A DNA stretch of 64,000 nt, from positions 2,480,001 through 2,544,000 of the forward strand of contig NZ_CP059901.1 in NCBI RefSeq assembly GCF_014127285.1. Reading direction: 5' to 3'. Each line of letters begins with the position of its first letter. The stretch's first letter is position 1. A model generated the notes under the pieces. The model searched no databases. It was not told the origin of the DNA and saw nothing but the letters and a program-made list of their open reading frames with translations. Below are positions 24,735-33,412 of this stretch, one piece after another. This DNA is from Mumia sp. ZJ1417. Its GTDB lineage: Bacteria > Actinomycetota > Actinomycetes > Propionibacteriales > Nocardioidaceae. A program made the translations under genes and the position numbers.

Positions 24735-25435
24735 GCCGCGTGTGCGTACGCCTGCGGGCGGGCGTCGAGGAAGCGGCGTACGACGAGGCCCGTGAGTCGC
24801 GCATCGGGCTCGGCGCCGTCGAGCAGCGGGGCGCTCACCAGATCGGCACCGACCTCGTCGAGGCGGTCACGGAACCAGCCGGGCGCGAGGAGGTACGAGG
24901 CGACGGCGACGCGCGCGTACGGGTACCGCCGACGCTCCTCCGCCACGACGGCAGCCACCGTGTCGCGACCGGCGCCGACGTGCCCCAGCGCGACAGGGCG
25001 GCCGAGCGCCGTCGCAAGCAGCGCCGCCGCCCGCTCGGTGTCACGGCGCGCCAGCGGGTCCGACGAGGCAGCGGCGGCGAGCACGACGCGGTCGCTCGTC
25101 CCCATGCCCGCCTGACGTAGGCGTTTCGCGAGCAACCCCGCGAGCACCGGGTCCGGACCGAGCGCAGGCGCCGCCACGACGTCCTCACGTTCCGCGACGG
25201 CTGCGGCGATGTCGACGTGGACGTGGTACCCCGACGACAGCAGCAACGGAACCACGACGGTCGGTCCACCGGTATCCGTGACGACCTCCGCGACCTGCGG
25301 GTGCTGCACGTCGACAAACGTCGGCGCGACCGCGAGCCCCGGCAGCGCACCGGCGACCGCGTCGACGAGCCCCGCGATCGCTGCCTGCCCTGCGCGGTCA
25401 CGCGTGCCGTGGCTGCACGCCACCAGCGTCGTCAT
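24731..25435 (-). CDS. Sirohydrochlorin chelatase (CbiX/SirB-like)
   Basis: A 234-aa two-lobed chelatase that inserts Fe or Co into sirohydrochlorin. In a nitrite reductase operon the product is most likely sirohaem, the cofactor of NirB. Metal-binding His motifs are LVACSHGTRD near the N-terminus and SSGYHVHVDI around residue 70; a second lobe carries PVALGHVGAGRD. ATG 25435 overlaps the nnaR stop (ATGA), so the longer upstream frame is rejected. The Streptomyces and mycobacterial nitrite operons have the same neighbour. Confidence 0.88.
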   Translation of the reverse strand: MTTLVACSHGTRDRAGQAAIAGLVDAVAGALPGLAVAPTFVDVQHPQVAEVVTDTGGPTVVVPLLLSSGYHVHVDIAAAVAEREDVVAAPALGPDPVLAGLLAKRLRQAGMGTSDRVVLAAAASSDPLARRDTERAAALLATALGRPVALGHVGAGRDTVAAVVAEERRRYPYARVAVASYLLAPGWFRDRLDEVGADLVSAPLLDGAEPDARLTGLVVRRFLDARPQAYAHAA

Positions 25436-26556
25436 GCCCGCCCTCCCTGGTCGAGGTTGATCCGGTAGCCGCGCTTCACCACGGTCTCCACGACCGGACG
25501 CCCACCGAACGCCTCCCGCAGTCTCGCGACGGCGACCTCGGCGGTGTGCGGGTCGGTCGAGCATCCCGGCAGCACGCGCAGCAACGCCTCGCGTGAGACG
25601 ACCGCACCCGGCACCGCGACCAGCGAACGCAGCACCGCGAGCCCACTGGGTGAGACGCCGACGACGTCGTGGTCGAGCGTCGCTGCCCGCGCGCGAAGCC
25701 GGAGCGCGCCAGCCGCGGTCTGGGTCGCTTCGTGGTCGTCCCCGAGGTGCATGATGAGCGTGCGTACGAGGGACCCGAGGCGCCCACGGTCCGGGATGAT
25801 CGGGTCGAGCCCCGCCACACGAAGCGGCTCCGCGGTGACCGGGCCGACAGCCGCCGAGGTCAGCACGCCGGAACGGCCGAGCGCGATGACATCCTCCAGG
25901 ACACCCGCCGCTCGCGCCGCCGTGATCCATGCGGCAGCGCCCGGGGCGGACGTGAAGACCACGGCGTCGTACGCTCCCGCGGCCGCGTCGCGTACGGAGG
26001 CGACGACGGCATCGGGGTCCGGCGGCGGACCCCAGCGATAGACGACGAGCCCCACCGGCTCCCCGCCCGCAGCGCGTAGCCGCTCCTCGAGGCCGTCGTC
26101 GCCGGCACCGTGGTGCTGCACGACGATCCGCTGGCCGGCAACACCTTCGGTGCAGAGGAAGTCCGCGATCTCGGCCGACGTCTCCGACTCCGCGACCCAG
26201 TCGGGGACGAGCCCGGCGGCCTGAAGCGCGCCGCGCGCCTTCGGGCCACGCGCGACCAGCCGCGTACGGGAGAGCGCGACGACCAGCGCCTCCCCCAGTC
26301 CGGCGGCTTCGGCGGTGTCCAGCCACGAGCGGAACCCGATGCCGGTCGTCACGACGACGACGTCCGCCGAATCCGCGACGAGCTCGCGGGTGCGTTCCAG
26401 CAGGGTGTCCTCGTCGATCTGCGACTCCACGCCCAGCGCCGAAGCGACCGAGACGACGGCGCCCCTGCGGCCCAGCGCCATCGCCAGGTCGTCCGCACGG
26501 CGCTGCGCGGTGACGAGGACTGATGTCCCGGAGAGGACCGCACCGAGAGGCGTCAT
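25432..26556 (-). CDS. nnaR: HemD-like/winged-helix regulator (NnaR type)
   Basis: A 374-aa fusion of a uroporphyrinogen-III synthase-like domain (about residues 10-265) and an OmpR-type winged helix (about 280-370, ending VVETVVKRGYRINL). Proteins with this layout beside nitrite reductase genes (NnaR) cooperate with GlnR to activate nitrate/nitrite assimilation in Streptomyces and mycobacteria. Enzymatic HemD activity is possible but the regulatory role is better supported by the DNA-binding domain and position. It overlaps nirD upstream and cbiX downstream by four bases each. Confidence 0.88.
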   Translation of the reverse strand: MTPLGAVLSGTSVLVTAQRRADDLAMALGRRGAVVSVASALGVESQIDEDTLLERTRELVADSADVVVVTTGIGFRSWLDTAEAAGLGEALVVALSRTRLVARGPKARGALQAAGLVPDWVAESETSAEIADFLCTEGVAGQRIVVQHHGAGDDGLEERLRAAGGEPVGLVVYRWGPPPDPDAVVASVRDAAAGAYDAVVFTSAPGAAAWITAARAAGVLEDVIALGRSGVLTSAAVGPVTAEPLRVAGLDPIIPDRGRLGSLVRTLIMHLGDDHEATQTAAGALRLRARAATLDHDVVGVSPSGLAVLRSLVAVPGAVVSREALLRVLPGCSTDPHTAEVAVARLREAFGGRPVVETVVKRGYRINLDQGGRA

Positions 26557-27038
26557 GGCGCCGGCGGGGCCGCGGACGAACCGACGGTTGAGCCAGTCGA
26601 AACCCCGACAGGCGTGGTCTCGACAAGCTCGAGCGACGAAAGCGGCTCGAGCGACGACGGCCGCGGCTCGAGCAGCGGGGTGGCGGCGACCTCGACGACG
26701 CCGTCGACGACACGGGTCGCCCAGACGCCGACCGAGACCGCCGGGTTTTCGACCGCGGCGCCGTCGTCGAACCGGAACCGCTGCTTGTGCATCGGCGAGA
26801 CCACCACCGGGACGTCGCCGACCGTGCCGACCAGACCGCGCGCCATCACGTTCGCCCCGCTGTACGGGTCGCGGTGCCCGATCGCGCGCACGACGTCGGG
26901 CTCACCCGCCAGCCGGAACAGCGCGACCTGCCGGCCGTCGACCAGCGCGGCCGCTCCGCGGTCGGGGAACAGCGCGTCGAGCGCGCAGACGCGTACCCAC
27001 GTCGCGACCTCGCGCTCGGTCAGAGACGCAGCACTCAC
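26553..27038 (-). CDS. nirD: Nitrite reductase (NADH) small subunit
   Basis: A 161-aa partner of NirB. Residues about 8-115 form the Rieske-like NirD fold without the cluster ligands, as is normal for NirD (VDGRQVALFRL, GHRDPYSGANVMARG, SPMHKQRFRFDDG). The family usually ends near 110-120 aa; here about 40 further residues rich in Ser, Leu, Glu and Thr are encoded by imperfect repeats and a REP-like element. It overlaps nirB (ATGA) and nnaR (ATGA). Confidence 0.92.
   Translation of the reverse strand: MSAASLTEREVATWVRVCALDALFPDRGAAALVDGRQVALFRLAGEPDVVRAIGHRDPYSGANVMARGLVGTVGDVPVVVSPMHKQRFRFDDGAAVENPAVSVGVWATRVVDGVVEVAATPLLEPRPSSLEPLSSLELVETTPVGVSTGSTVGSSAAPPAP
26586..26675. repeat. REP-like element and short repeats in the 3' end of nirD
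   Basis: GTGGTCTCGACAAGCTCGAG (26614-26633) matches, in opposite orientation and with few differences, the element at 29781-29802. GCTCGAGCGACGA recurs at 26627 and 26645, with a partial copy at 26666. GGTTGAGCCAGTCGAAACC is adjacent. Together they encode the C-terminal extension of NirD. Confidence 0.7.
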
Positions 27039-29671
27039 GAGCGAACCTCCAGCGTCGTCCCGGCGATCAGCGTCGCGCGCTCCTGCGCATTGGCGGGTCG
27101 GCGTTGACCGCGCTCGGCGACGTAGACCAGGTCCGGGTCAGGGGTGTCGGGGCTGTTGACGAAGCTGGCGAACTTGCGCAGCTTGTCGGGATCGGCGAGC
27201 GTCGCTGCCCACTCGTCCTCGTACTTCTCGACGTGCACCGCCATCGCTGCGTCGAGATCGGCGGCGATCCCGAGACTGTCGTCGAGCACCACCGATCGTA
27301 CGTGATCCAGGCCGCCCTCGACCGCTTCGAGCCACGGGGCGGTCCGCTGGAGCCGGTCGGCGGTGCGGATGTAGTACATGAGGAACCGGTCGACCGTCCG
27401 TACGAGCTCCTCGGTCGAGAGGTCCTCGGCGAACAGCTGCGCGTGCCTCGGGGTGAAGCCGCCGTTGCCGCCCACGTAGACGTTCCAGCCCTTCTCCGTC
27501 GCGATCACGCCCACGTCCTTGCCGCGCGCCTCGGCACACTCGCGGGCGCAGCCGGAGACGCCGAGCTTGATCTTGTGCGGCGAACGCAGCCCGCGATAGC
27601 GCAGCTCGAGAGCGATCGCGAGTCCGACGGAGTCCTGCACTCCGAAACGGCACCACGTCGAGCCGACGCACGACTTCACGGTGCGCAGCGACTTGCCGTA
27701 CGCGTGGCCGGACTCGAACCCCGCGTCGACGAGCCGCCTCCAGATCGCCGGGAGCTGCTCGATCCGCGCGCCGAACAGGTCGATCCGCTGGCCGCCGGTG
27801 ATCTTCGTGTAGAGCCCGAAGTCCGCGGCGACCTGCCCGATCGCGATCAGTCCCTCGGGCGTTACCTCGCCGCCGGGGATGCGCGGGACGACGGAGTACG
27901 TCCCGTCCTTCTGCATGTTGGCCATCACGTGGTCGTTGGTGTCCTGCAGCGCCGCCGCCTCGCCGTCGAGGACGTGCCCGGTCTCCAGCGAGGCGAGGAT
28001 CGACGCCACGACGGGACGGCAGATGTCGCAGCCACGCCCGGTGCCGTGGGCGGCGACGAGCTCGGAGAACGTACGGATGCCGGTGACCCGTACGACGTCG
28101 AAGAGCTGCGCACGGCTCATCGCGAAGTGCTCGCACAGCGCGTTCGAGGTCGCGATGCCGGCGGCGGTCAACTCCTCGTCGAGCAGCTTCTTGACGAGCG
28201 GAAGGCACGATCCGCAGCTCGTACCGGCCTTCGTGCAGCCCTTGAGCGTGCCGAGGTCGTGGCAGGGCTCACCATTGGCCTCCCCCCGCACCGCGCACCG
28301 GATCGCTCCCGCGGTCACGTTGTTGCACGAGCACACCGCCGCAGCGTCGGGCAGCGACCCACCGGACACCGGCGTCACGCCGTCCGGCACCAGCCACGCC
28401 GTCGGGTCGCCCCCGAGCTCGCTGCCGACCATCGGCCGCAGCGACGCGTACGCCTCCGCGTCGCCGACGAGGATGCCGCCGAGCAGCGTCTTGGCGTCGT
28501 CGGACATCACGAGCTTCTTGTAGACGCCGCCGACCGGGTCCGCGTACACGACCTCGAGGCTGCCCTCTGTGCCCGCGAACGCGTCGCCGAAGCTCGCGAC
28601 GTCGACGCCGAGCAGCTTGAGCTTGGTCGAGAGGTCGCCGCCGGTGAACGTCGCGTCCCCGCCGAGCAGCCGGTCCGCGATCACCTCGGCCATCGCGTAG
28701 CCAGGGCCAACGAGACCCCACGTGCGACCTCCGATGTGCGCGACCTCACCGATCGCGAACACGTGCGGGTCGTCCGTACGGCACGCGTCGTCGCACGCCA
28801 CTCCCCCGCGCTCGCCGATCGCGAGACCCATCGCCCGGGCAAGCTCGTCCCGTGGGCGGACGCCGGTGGCGAACACGACGACGTCGGCGTCGATGCTGCC
28901 TCCCCCGTCGGCGAAGTCCATCGCACGAACGGTGCCGCTGCGGCCGACTCGGATACGTGAGGTCGCCGTCGAGGTGCGGACCTCGACCCCCAGCTGCTCG
29001 ATGATCCGTCGCAGCGTCCGTCCGCCGGCCTCGTCGACCTGCATCGGCATCAGCCACGGCGCGAACTCGACAACCGTGGAGTCCGCACCGAGCGCCCGGA
29101 GCGCGCCCGCGGCCTCGAGGCCGAGGAGCCCGCCGCCGACGACGGCGCCGCGTACGGGCCGGTCGAGGCGCGCGGCGAGCTCGTTGACGTACGCACGCAG
29201 CTCAGCGACGTCGTCGACCGTGCGATAGACGAAGCACCCGGGGGTGTCCTTGCCCTCGACCGGCGGCACCATCGCGTACGAGCCGGTTGCGAGCACCAGC
29301 GCGTCGTACGGGTACGCCCGGCCGCGGGCGGTGACCGTACGGGCGTCCTTGTCCACCGCGGTCACCCTCACACCGCGGTGGAGCCGGATGCCGTCGGTCG
29401 CCCACAGCGACGGGTCGCCGAGGACGAGGTCGTCGGGGTCGCGGTCGGAGAAGAACGACGTCAGCGCCACCCGGTCGTACGGGGGCCGGCTCTCCTCGCC
29501 GAAGACGTCGATGGTCCAGGTGTCGGCACCGCCGCGACCGACGAGCGCCTCCACCAGGCGGTGCGCGACCATGCCGGCACCGACGACGACGAGGCGCTTG
29601 CGTGTGGCGGAGTCGGTGGCGGAGCCCATGTCGATCACCGTAGGAACGGGGTGTTTCGGGTCCTGACTCAT
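27035..29671 (-). CDS. nirB: Assimilatory nitrite reductase (NADH) large subunit
   Basis: An 878-aa cytoplasmic enzyme reducing nitrite to ammonia with NADH. An N-terminal FAD/NAD module (VVVGAGMVAHRLVEAL; VVGGGLLGLEAAGAL; FAIGEVAHIGG) is followed by two BFD-like [2Fe-2S] regions (CSCNNV ... GTSCGSC; GCDIC). The ferredoxin-like and sirohaem/4Fe-4S core follows, with ligands CVGSTWC and SGCARECAEA. ATG 29671 is chosen, with AAGGGTG upstream; GTG 29683 lies too close to that ribosome site. The gene starts four bases after the nasB stop and overlaps nirD. Full family length. Confidence 0.95.
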   Translation of the reverse strand: MSQDPKHPVPTVIDMGSATDSATRKRLVVVGAGMVAHRLVEALVGRGGADTWTIDVFGEESRPPYDRVALTSFFSDRDPDDLVLGDPSLWATDGIRLHRGVRVTAVDKDARTVTARGRAYPYDALVLATGSYAMVPPVEGKDTPGCFVYRTVDDVAELRAYVNELAARLDRPVRGAVVGGGLLGLEAAGALRALGADSTVVEFAPWLMPMQVDEAGGRTLRRIIEQLGVEVRTSTATSRIRVGRSGTVRAMDFADGGGSIDADVVVFATGVRPRDELARAMGLAIGERGGVACDDACRTDDPHVFAIGEVAHIGGRTWGLVGPGYAMAEVIADRLLGGDATFTGGDLSTKLKLLGVDVASFGDAFAGTEGSLEVVYADPVGGVYKKLVMSDDAKTLLGGILVGDAEAYASLRPMVGSELGGDPTAWLVPDGVTPVSGGSLPDAAAVCSCNNVTAGAIRCAVRGEANGEPCHDLGTLKGCTKAGTSCGSCLPLVKKLLDEELTAAGIATSNALCEHFAMSRAQLFDVVRVTGIRTFSELVAAHGTGRGCDICRPVVASILASLETGHVLDGEAAALQDTNDHVMANMQKDGTYSVVPRIPGGEVTPEGLIAIGQVAADFGLYTKITGGQRIDLFGARIEQLPAIWRRLVDAGFESGHAYGKSLRTVKSCVGSTWCRFGVQDSVGLAIALELRYRGLRSPHKIKLGVSGCARECAEARGKDVGVIATEKGWNVYVGGNGGFTPRHAQLFAEDLSTEELVRTVDRFLMYYIRTADRLQRTAPWLEAVEGGLDHVRSVVLDDSLGIAADLDAAMAVHVEKYEDEWAATLADPDKLRKFASFVNSPDTPDPDLVYVAERGQRRPANAQERATLIAGTTLEVRS

Positions 29672-29675
29672 CGGG

Positions 29676-31307
29676 TTACGCACCCTTCACAACGGGCTCA
29701 CGCGAGGGCGTGGCGGTCTGTGAGCCGCCCTCACCGCCGGTCGAGACTCCCTCACCGCCGGTCGAGCCGCCCTCACCGGCGGTCGAGCCTGTCGAGACCA
29801 CCAGCCAGTCCGCGATCCCACGCACGAGCGACACGCAGCCCCCGCAGCCGGTGGTCGCGCGCGTGGTGGCCGCGAGCGCGTCGACGGAGCACGCCCCGCC
29901 GTCCCACGCCGCGACCAGGTCACGCTTGGTCACGCCGTTGCAGCGGCACACCGTCGTGCTGCCCGGCATCGTGGTGGGCGACCCGGCGGCGGCGTCGGCC
30001 TGCCCGGCGCTCGGCGCGAGGAGCTGCAGCGGGTCGAGCGGGACGACGCCCGGCCGCCCGTACTGGACGCTCAGCGACGCTGCGAGCTCGGCGGCTCCGA
30101 GGCAGGTCATCCCGACCAGCTCGTCGCCGTCGAGGACGACCTCCACGTAGCGGCGCGCGTACGGGTCGCTCATCGTCAGCACCCGCGCCCCGTCGGCGCA
30201 AGACGCCTTCCGCCCCATCGCGACGAGGCTGAGCCCGGCCGCCTTGAGGCGCATGGCGGCGCCGTCGACGACCACGGGTGCAGGGTCGGCCGCGGTGCCG
30301 CCGTCGGTGAGCCGCCGAGCGAGTGCGCGGGCCTGCTCCCACCCGGGTGCGACGAGCCCTGAGACCCCCGACGGCGTCTGCGCGCAGTCGCCGATCGCGT
30401 GGATCGCCGGGTCGTATGTGGTCGTCAGGTCGTCGCCGACGACGATCCCGTGGGCGACCTCGAGTCCGGCGGCACCCGCGAGGGCGGTCTCGGGGACAGC
30501 CCCGGCCGCGAGGACGACGAGGTCAGCCGCGAGCGTACGACCGTCGTCGAGCACCACCGCCTCCACGTGGCCGCCTCGTCCCCTCCACGATTTGACGGGT
30601 TCTCCACCGGTTGAGGGCACCGATTGGGGGGACAACCCGTCAAATCGTGGAGGAGCGCAGGTCACGCCCGCGAGCGCGGCGTTGCCGTGGAACGTGATGC
30701 CGAGGTCGGAGACCGCGTCGGCGAGCAGCCGGCCGGGCGCGGGGTCGAGGTCGCGGTCGAGGAGGTGCCCCGCGAACGAGATCACCTCCACCGCGACTCC
30801 CCGCAGCCGCATCCCGCAGGCGACCTCGACACCGAGCGGACCGCCCCCGACGACGACGGCACGCCGGGCGTTGAGCGCGGCGGCGGTGATGCCGCGGGCG
30901 TCGTCGACCGAGCGCAGCGCGAAGACGCCACCGGGCAGCGGGTCGCCCGGAGCGCCGTCGAGGCCCGGGACGCGCAGCACCCGCGCCCGCGCGCCGGTCG
31001 CCAGGACGAGGTGGTCGTACGGGATGGGCTCGCCGTCCACCCACACCGTACGGGCGCCACGGTCGATCCCGTCCACCCGCGCGCCGAGCCGTACGGTCAC
31101 CCCGGCCGGCCGCGGCAGCACGAGGCTCGCGAGCTCCGCGCGCCCGGCGACGAGCTCGGTGAGCAGGATCCGGTTGTACGGCTCGTACTCCTCCTCCCCC
31201 AGCACCAGCACGTCGAACCGTCCCTCGCGGTCGGCGCGTGCGAGCTCCTCGGCGAATCGGGTGCCGACCATGCCGGCCCCGACGACCACCACCCGCTCGC
31301 GCGTCAC
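29676..31307 (-). CDS. nasB: FAD-dependent electron-transfer subunit of assimilatory nitrate reductase
   Basis: A 543-aa NAD(P)H/FAD oxidoreductase (VVVVGAGMVGTRFAEEL; VVVGGGPLGVEVACGM; HAIGDCAQ) with a C-terminal BFD-like [2Fe-2S] domain (CRCNGVTKRD ... TGCGGC). It most likely feeds electrons to NasA next door. Two oddities: residues about 217-242 are extra peptide encoded by palindromic element A, placed between strands where homologs have a short loop. After about residue 505 the protein continues as seven-residue STGGEGx repeats from a 21-nt tandem array. It overlaps nasA by four bases. The nasB/nasC naming differs between species. Confidence 0.88.
   Translation of the reverse strand: MTRERVVVVGAGMVGTRFAEELARADREGRFDVLVLGEEEYEPYNRILLTELVAGRAELASLVLPRPAGVTVRLGARVDGIDRGARTVWVDGEPIPYDHLVLATGARARVLRVPGLDGAPGDPLPGGVFALRSVDDARGITAAALNARRAVVVGGGPLGVEVACGMRLRGVAVEVISFAGHLLDRDLDPAPGRLLADAVSDLGITFHGNAALAGVTCAPPRFDGLSPQSVPSTGGEPVKSWRGRGGHVEAVVLDDGRTLAADLVVLAAGAVPETALAGAAGLEVAHGIVVGDDLTTTYDPAIHAIGDCAQTPSGVSGLVAPGWEQARALARRLTDGGTAADPAPVVVDGAAMRLKAAGLSLVAMGRKASCADGARVLTMSDPYARRYVEVVLDGDELVGMTCLGAAELAASLSVQYGRPGVVPLDPLQLLAPSAGQADAAAGSPTTMPGSTTVCRCNGVTKRDLVAAWDGGACSVDALAATTRATTGCGGCVSLVRGIADWLVVSTGSTAGEGGSTGGEGVSTGGEGGSQTATPSREPVVKGA
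29728..29802. repeat. 21-nt tandem repeat plus REP-like element at the 3' end of nasB
   Basis: CCCTCACCGCCGGTCGAG starts at 29728 and 29749 and, with one change, at 29770: a period of exactly 21 nt. The last unit runs into GGTCGAGCCTGTCGAGACCA (29781-29800), the reverse complement of the REP-like sequence in nirD. It encodes the STGGEG repeats of NasB. Confidence 0.8.
30582..30653. repeat. Palindromic element A, copy 3 (inside nasB)
   Basis: Arms 30582-30601 and 30634-30653 are perfectly complementary over 20 bp. The 22 nt from 30588 to 30609 align with the other element A arms: the first ten equal copy 1 and the last ten equal copy 2. The inner part of the right arm has drifted, leaving a 32-nt loop. 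It is read in frame within nasB. Confidence 0.9.
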
Positions 31308-33412
31308 TGTGCTGCCTCGACGGTCACGGCGGACACCTTGAACTCCGGCATCCCCGAGATCGGGTCGGTGGCCGCGCTGGTGACACTGTTGACCCGCTCG
31401 AGCCCCGCGAAGTGGAACGGGGCGAACACCGTGTCCGGCCGGATGTCCGCGCTGATCCGCGCCTGCGCGACCATCGAGCCGCGACTCGACGTCACCCGGA
31501 TCTCCTCCACGCCCTCGATGCCGAGCCGCGCGGCGAGCAGCGGATGGAGCTCGACGTACGCCGCGGGCGCCGCGTCCCGCAGGCGCGCGACGCGGCGGGT
31601 CTGGGCGCCGGACTGGTAGTGCTGGAGCACCCGCCCGGTCACGAGGAACAGCGGAGCGGCGCGCGTCAGGTCGTCCACCCGCCCAGTCGGCTCGACCGCC
31701 ACCATCCGTGCCCGGCCGTCCACATGGGCGAAGCCGTCCGCGAACAGCCGCGGCGTGCCCGGATGGGCCTCATCGGGGCACGGCCAGAACAGCGCCTCGC
31801 CCGCGTCCAACCGGTCGTACGAGATGCCGGCGTAGTCGGCACGCCCCCCGGCCGACGCGCGCCGTAGCTCGTCGTACACCTCGCGCGGGTCGGTCGGCAG
31901 CGACACCGTGGCCCCGAGCCGCGCCCCCAACCCGGCCAGGATCTCGAGCTCGCTGCGCACCCCCGGCGGTGGCGTCACGGCGGCCCGGCGACGGATCACC
32001 CGGCCCTCGAGGCTCGTCATCGTGCCCTCCTCCTCCGCCCACTGCGTCGTCGGCAGCACGAAGTCGGCCAGCATCGCGGTCTCCGACGGCACGAAGTCGC
32101 AGACCACCAGCAGGTCGAGCGCCCGCAGCCGGTCGGTCACAGTCCGCGCGTCGGGGGCGCTGACCACGAGGTTGGACCCGTGGACGAACAGCGCCCTCGG
32201 GCCGTCATCCGTGCCGAGGCCCATCAGCAGCTCGACGGCAGGCACGCCCTTGCCCGGCAGCGAGTCGGGGTCGACGCCCCAGACCTCGGCCACGTGCGCC
32301 CGCGCCGCAGGGTCGTCGATCATCCGGTAACCGGGCAGCTGATCCGACTTCTGCCCGTGCTCGCGCCCACCCTGGCCGTTCCCCTGCCCCGTGATGCAGC
32401 CGTACCCGCTCCCGACCCGCGCCGGCAGGCCGAGGCACAGCGCGAGGTTGATCGCCGCGGTCACCGTGTCCGTACCGTCCGTGTGCTGCTCGGCGCCGCG
32501 TCCGGTCAGCACGTACGCGCCTGCGCCGCCGTGGCACGGGGCGGCCGCCGCGAGGCGCCGCGCGATCCGGCGCAGGCGCCCCTCGTCGATGCCGGTGGCC
32601 GACGCGACGCGCTCCGGCCACCACGCGGCGACGCTGCGCCGGACGTCGTCGAGGCCGTTCGTACGGTCGTCCAGATACGCCGCGTCCGCGAGACCCTCGG
32701 CGAGCACGACATGGGTCAGCCCGAGGAGCAGCGTCAGGTCCGTCCCGGGGACGAGCGCGAGGTGCTCTCCGGCACCGTCGTCGGTCAGGCGTGCGGTCGC
32801 ACTGCGCCGCGGGTCGACGACGACGAGCCCACCTTGCGCACGTGCATGGGACAGGTGCTGCACCGCCGGCGGCATCGTGTCCGCGAGGTTGCTCCCGAGC
32901 AGCAGCACCGCGTCGGCAGCGTTGAGGTCCTCCAGCGGGAACGGAAGGCCGCGATCGATCCCGAAGGCGCGGTTGCCGGCTGCGACCGCCGACGACATGC
33001 AGAAGCGGCCGTTGTAGTCGATGAACCGCGTCCGCAGCACCGTGCGGGCGAACTTGCCGAGCGCGTAGGCCTTCTCGTTGGTCAGCCCTCCCCCACCGAA
33101 GACCGCGATCGCGTCCCGTCCGTGGGCCTGCTGGAGTGCGGTCACGCGTGCCGCGATCTCGTCGAGCGCGTCGTCCCAGGAGACCTCCTCGTAGCGGCCG
33201 TCGGCGGTACGACGCAGCGGTGCGGTGATCCGGTCGGGCGTACGGAGGAGGTCAGCGCTCGTCCAGCCCTTCTGGCACATCCCGCCCCGGTTGGTCGGGA
33301 ACTCCCGAGGCGAGGCGGCCAGGTCGCCGCTCGCCTCGGGAGCCAGCCGCATCGCGCACTGGAGTGCGCAGTACGGGCAGTGGGTGTCTGTTGACGCAGC
33401 GGTGCTGGTCAC
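31304..33412 (-). CDS. nasA: Assimilatory nitrate reductase catalytic subunit
   Basis: A 702-aa molybdopterin-dependent enzyme reducing nitrate to nitrite in the cytoplasm. An N-terminal [4Fe-4S] site (CPYCALQC ... GGMCQKG) is followed by molybdopterin oxidoreductase domains (YNGRFCMSSAVAAGNRAFG; GSNLADTMPPA; GCITGQGNGQGGREHGQK). The C-terminal dinucleotide-binding domain contains LVTGRVLQHYQSGAQTRR. No Tat signal is seen, as expected for assimilatory enzymes. GTG 33412 overlaps the narK stop (GTGA) and has GAAGG upstream; the longer frame only adds narK shadow. Cofactor and electrons would come from NasB. Confidence 0.93.
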   Translation of the reverse strand: MTSTAASTDTHCPYCALQCAMRLAPEASGDLAASPREFPTNRGGMCQKGWTSADLLRTPDRITAPLRRTADGRYEEVSWDDALDEIAARVTALQQAHGRDAIAVFGGGGLTNEKAYALGKFARTVLRTRFIDYNGRFCMSSAVAAGNRAFGIDRGLPFPLEDLNAADAVLLLGSNLADTMPPAVQHLSHARAQGGLVVVDPRRSATARLTDDGAGEHLALVPGTDLTLLLGLTHVVLAEGLADAAYLDDRTNGLDDVRRSVAAWWPERVASATGIDEGRLRRIARRLAAAAPCHGGAGAYVLTGRGAEQHTDGTDTVTAAINLALCLGLPARVGSGYGCITGQGNGQGGREHGQKSDQLPGYRMIDDPAARAHVAEVWGVDPDSLPGKGVPAVELLMGLGTDDGPRALFVHGSNLVVSAPDARTVTDRLRALDLLVVCDFVPSETAMLADFVLPTTQWAEEEGTMTSLEGRVIRRRAAVTPPPGVRSELEILAGLGARLGATVSLPTDPREVYDELRRASAGGRADYAGISYDRLDAGEALFWPCPDEAHPGTPRLFADGFAHVDGRARMVAVEPTGRVDDLTRAAPLFLVTGRVLQHYQSGAQTRRVARLRDAAPAAYVELHPLLAARLGIEGVEEIRVTSSRGSMVAQARISADIRPDTVFAPFHFAGLERVNSVTSAATDPISGMPEFKVSAVTVEAAQ

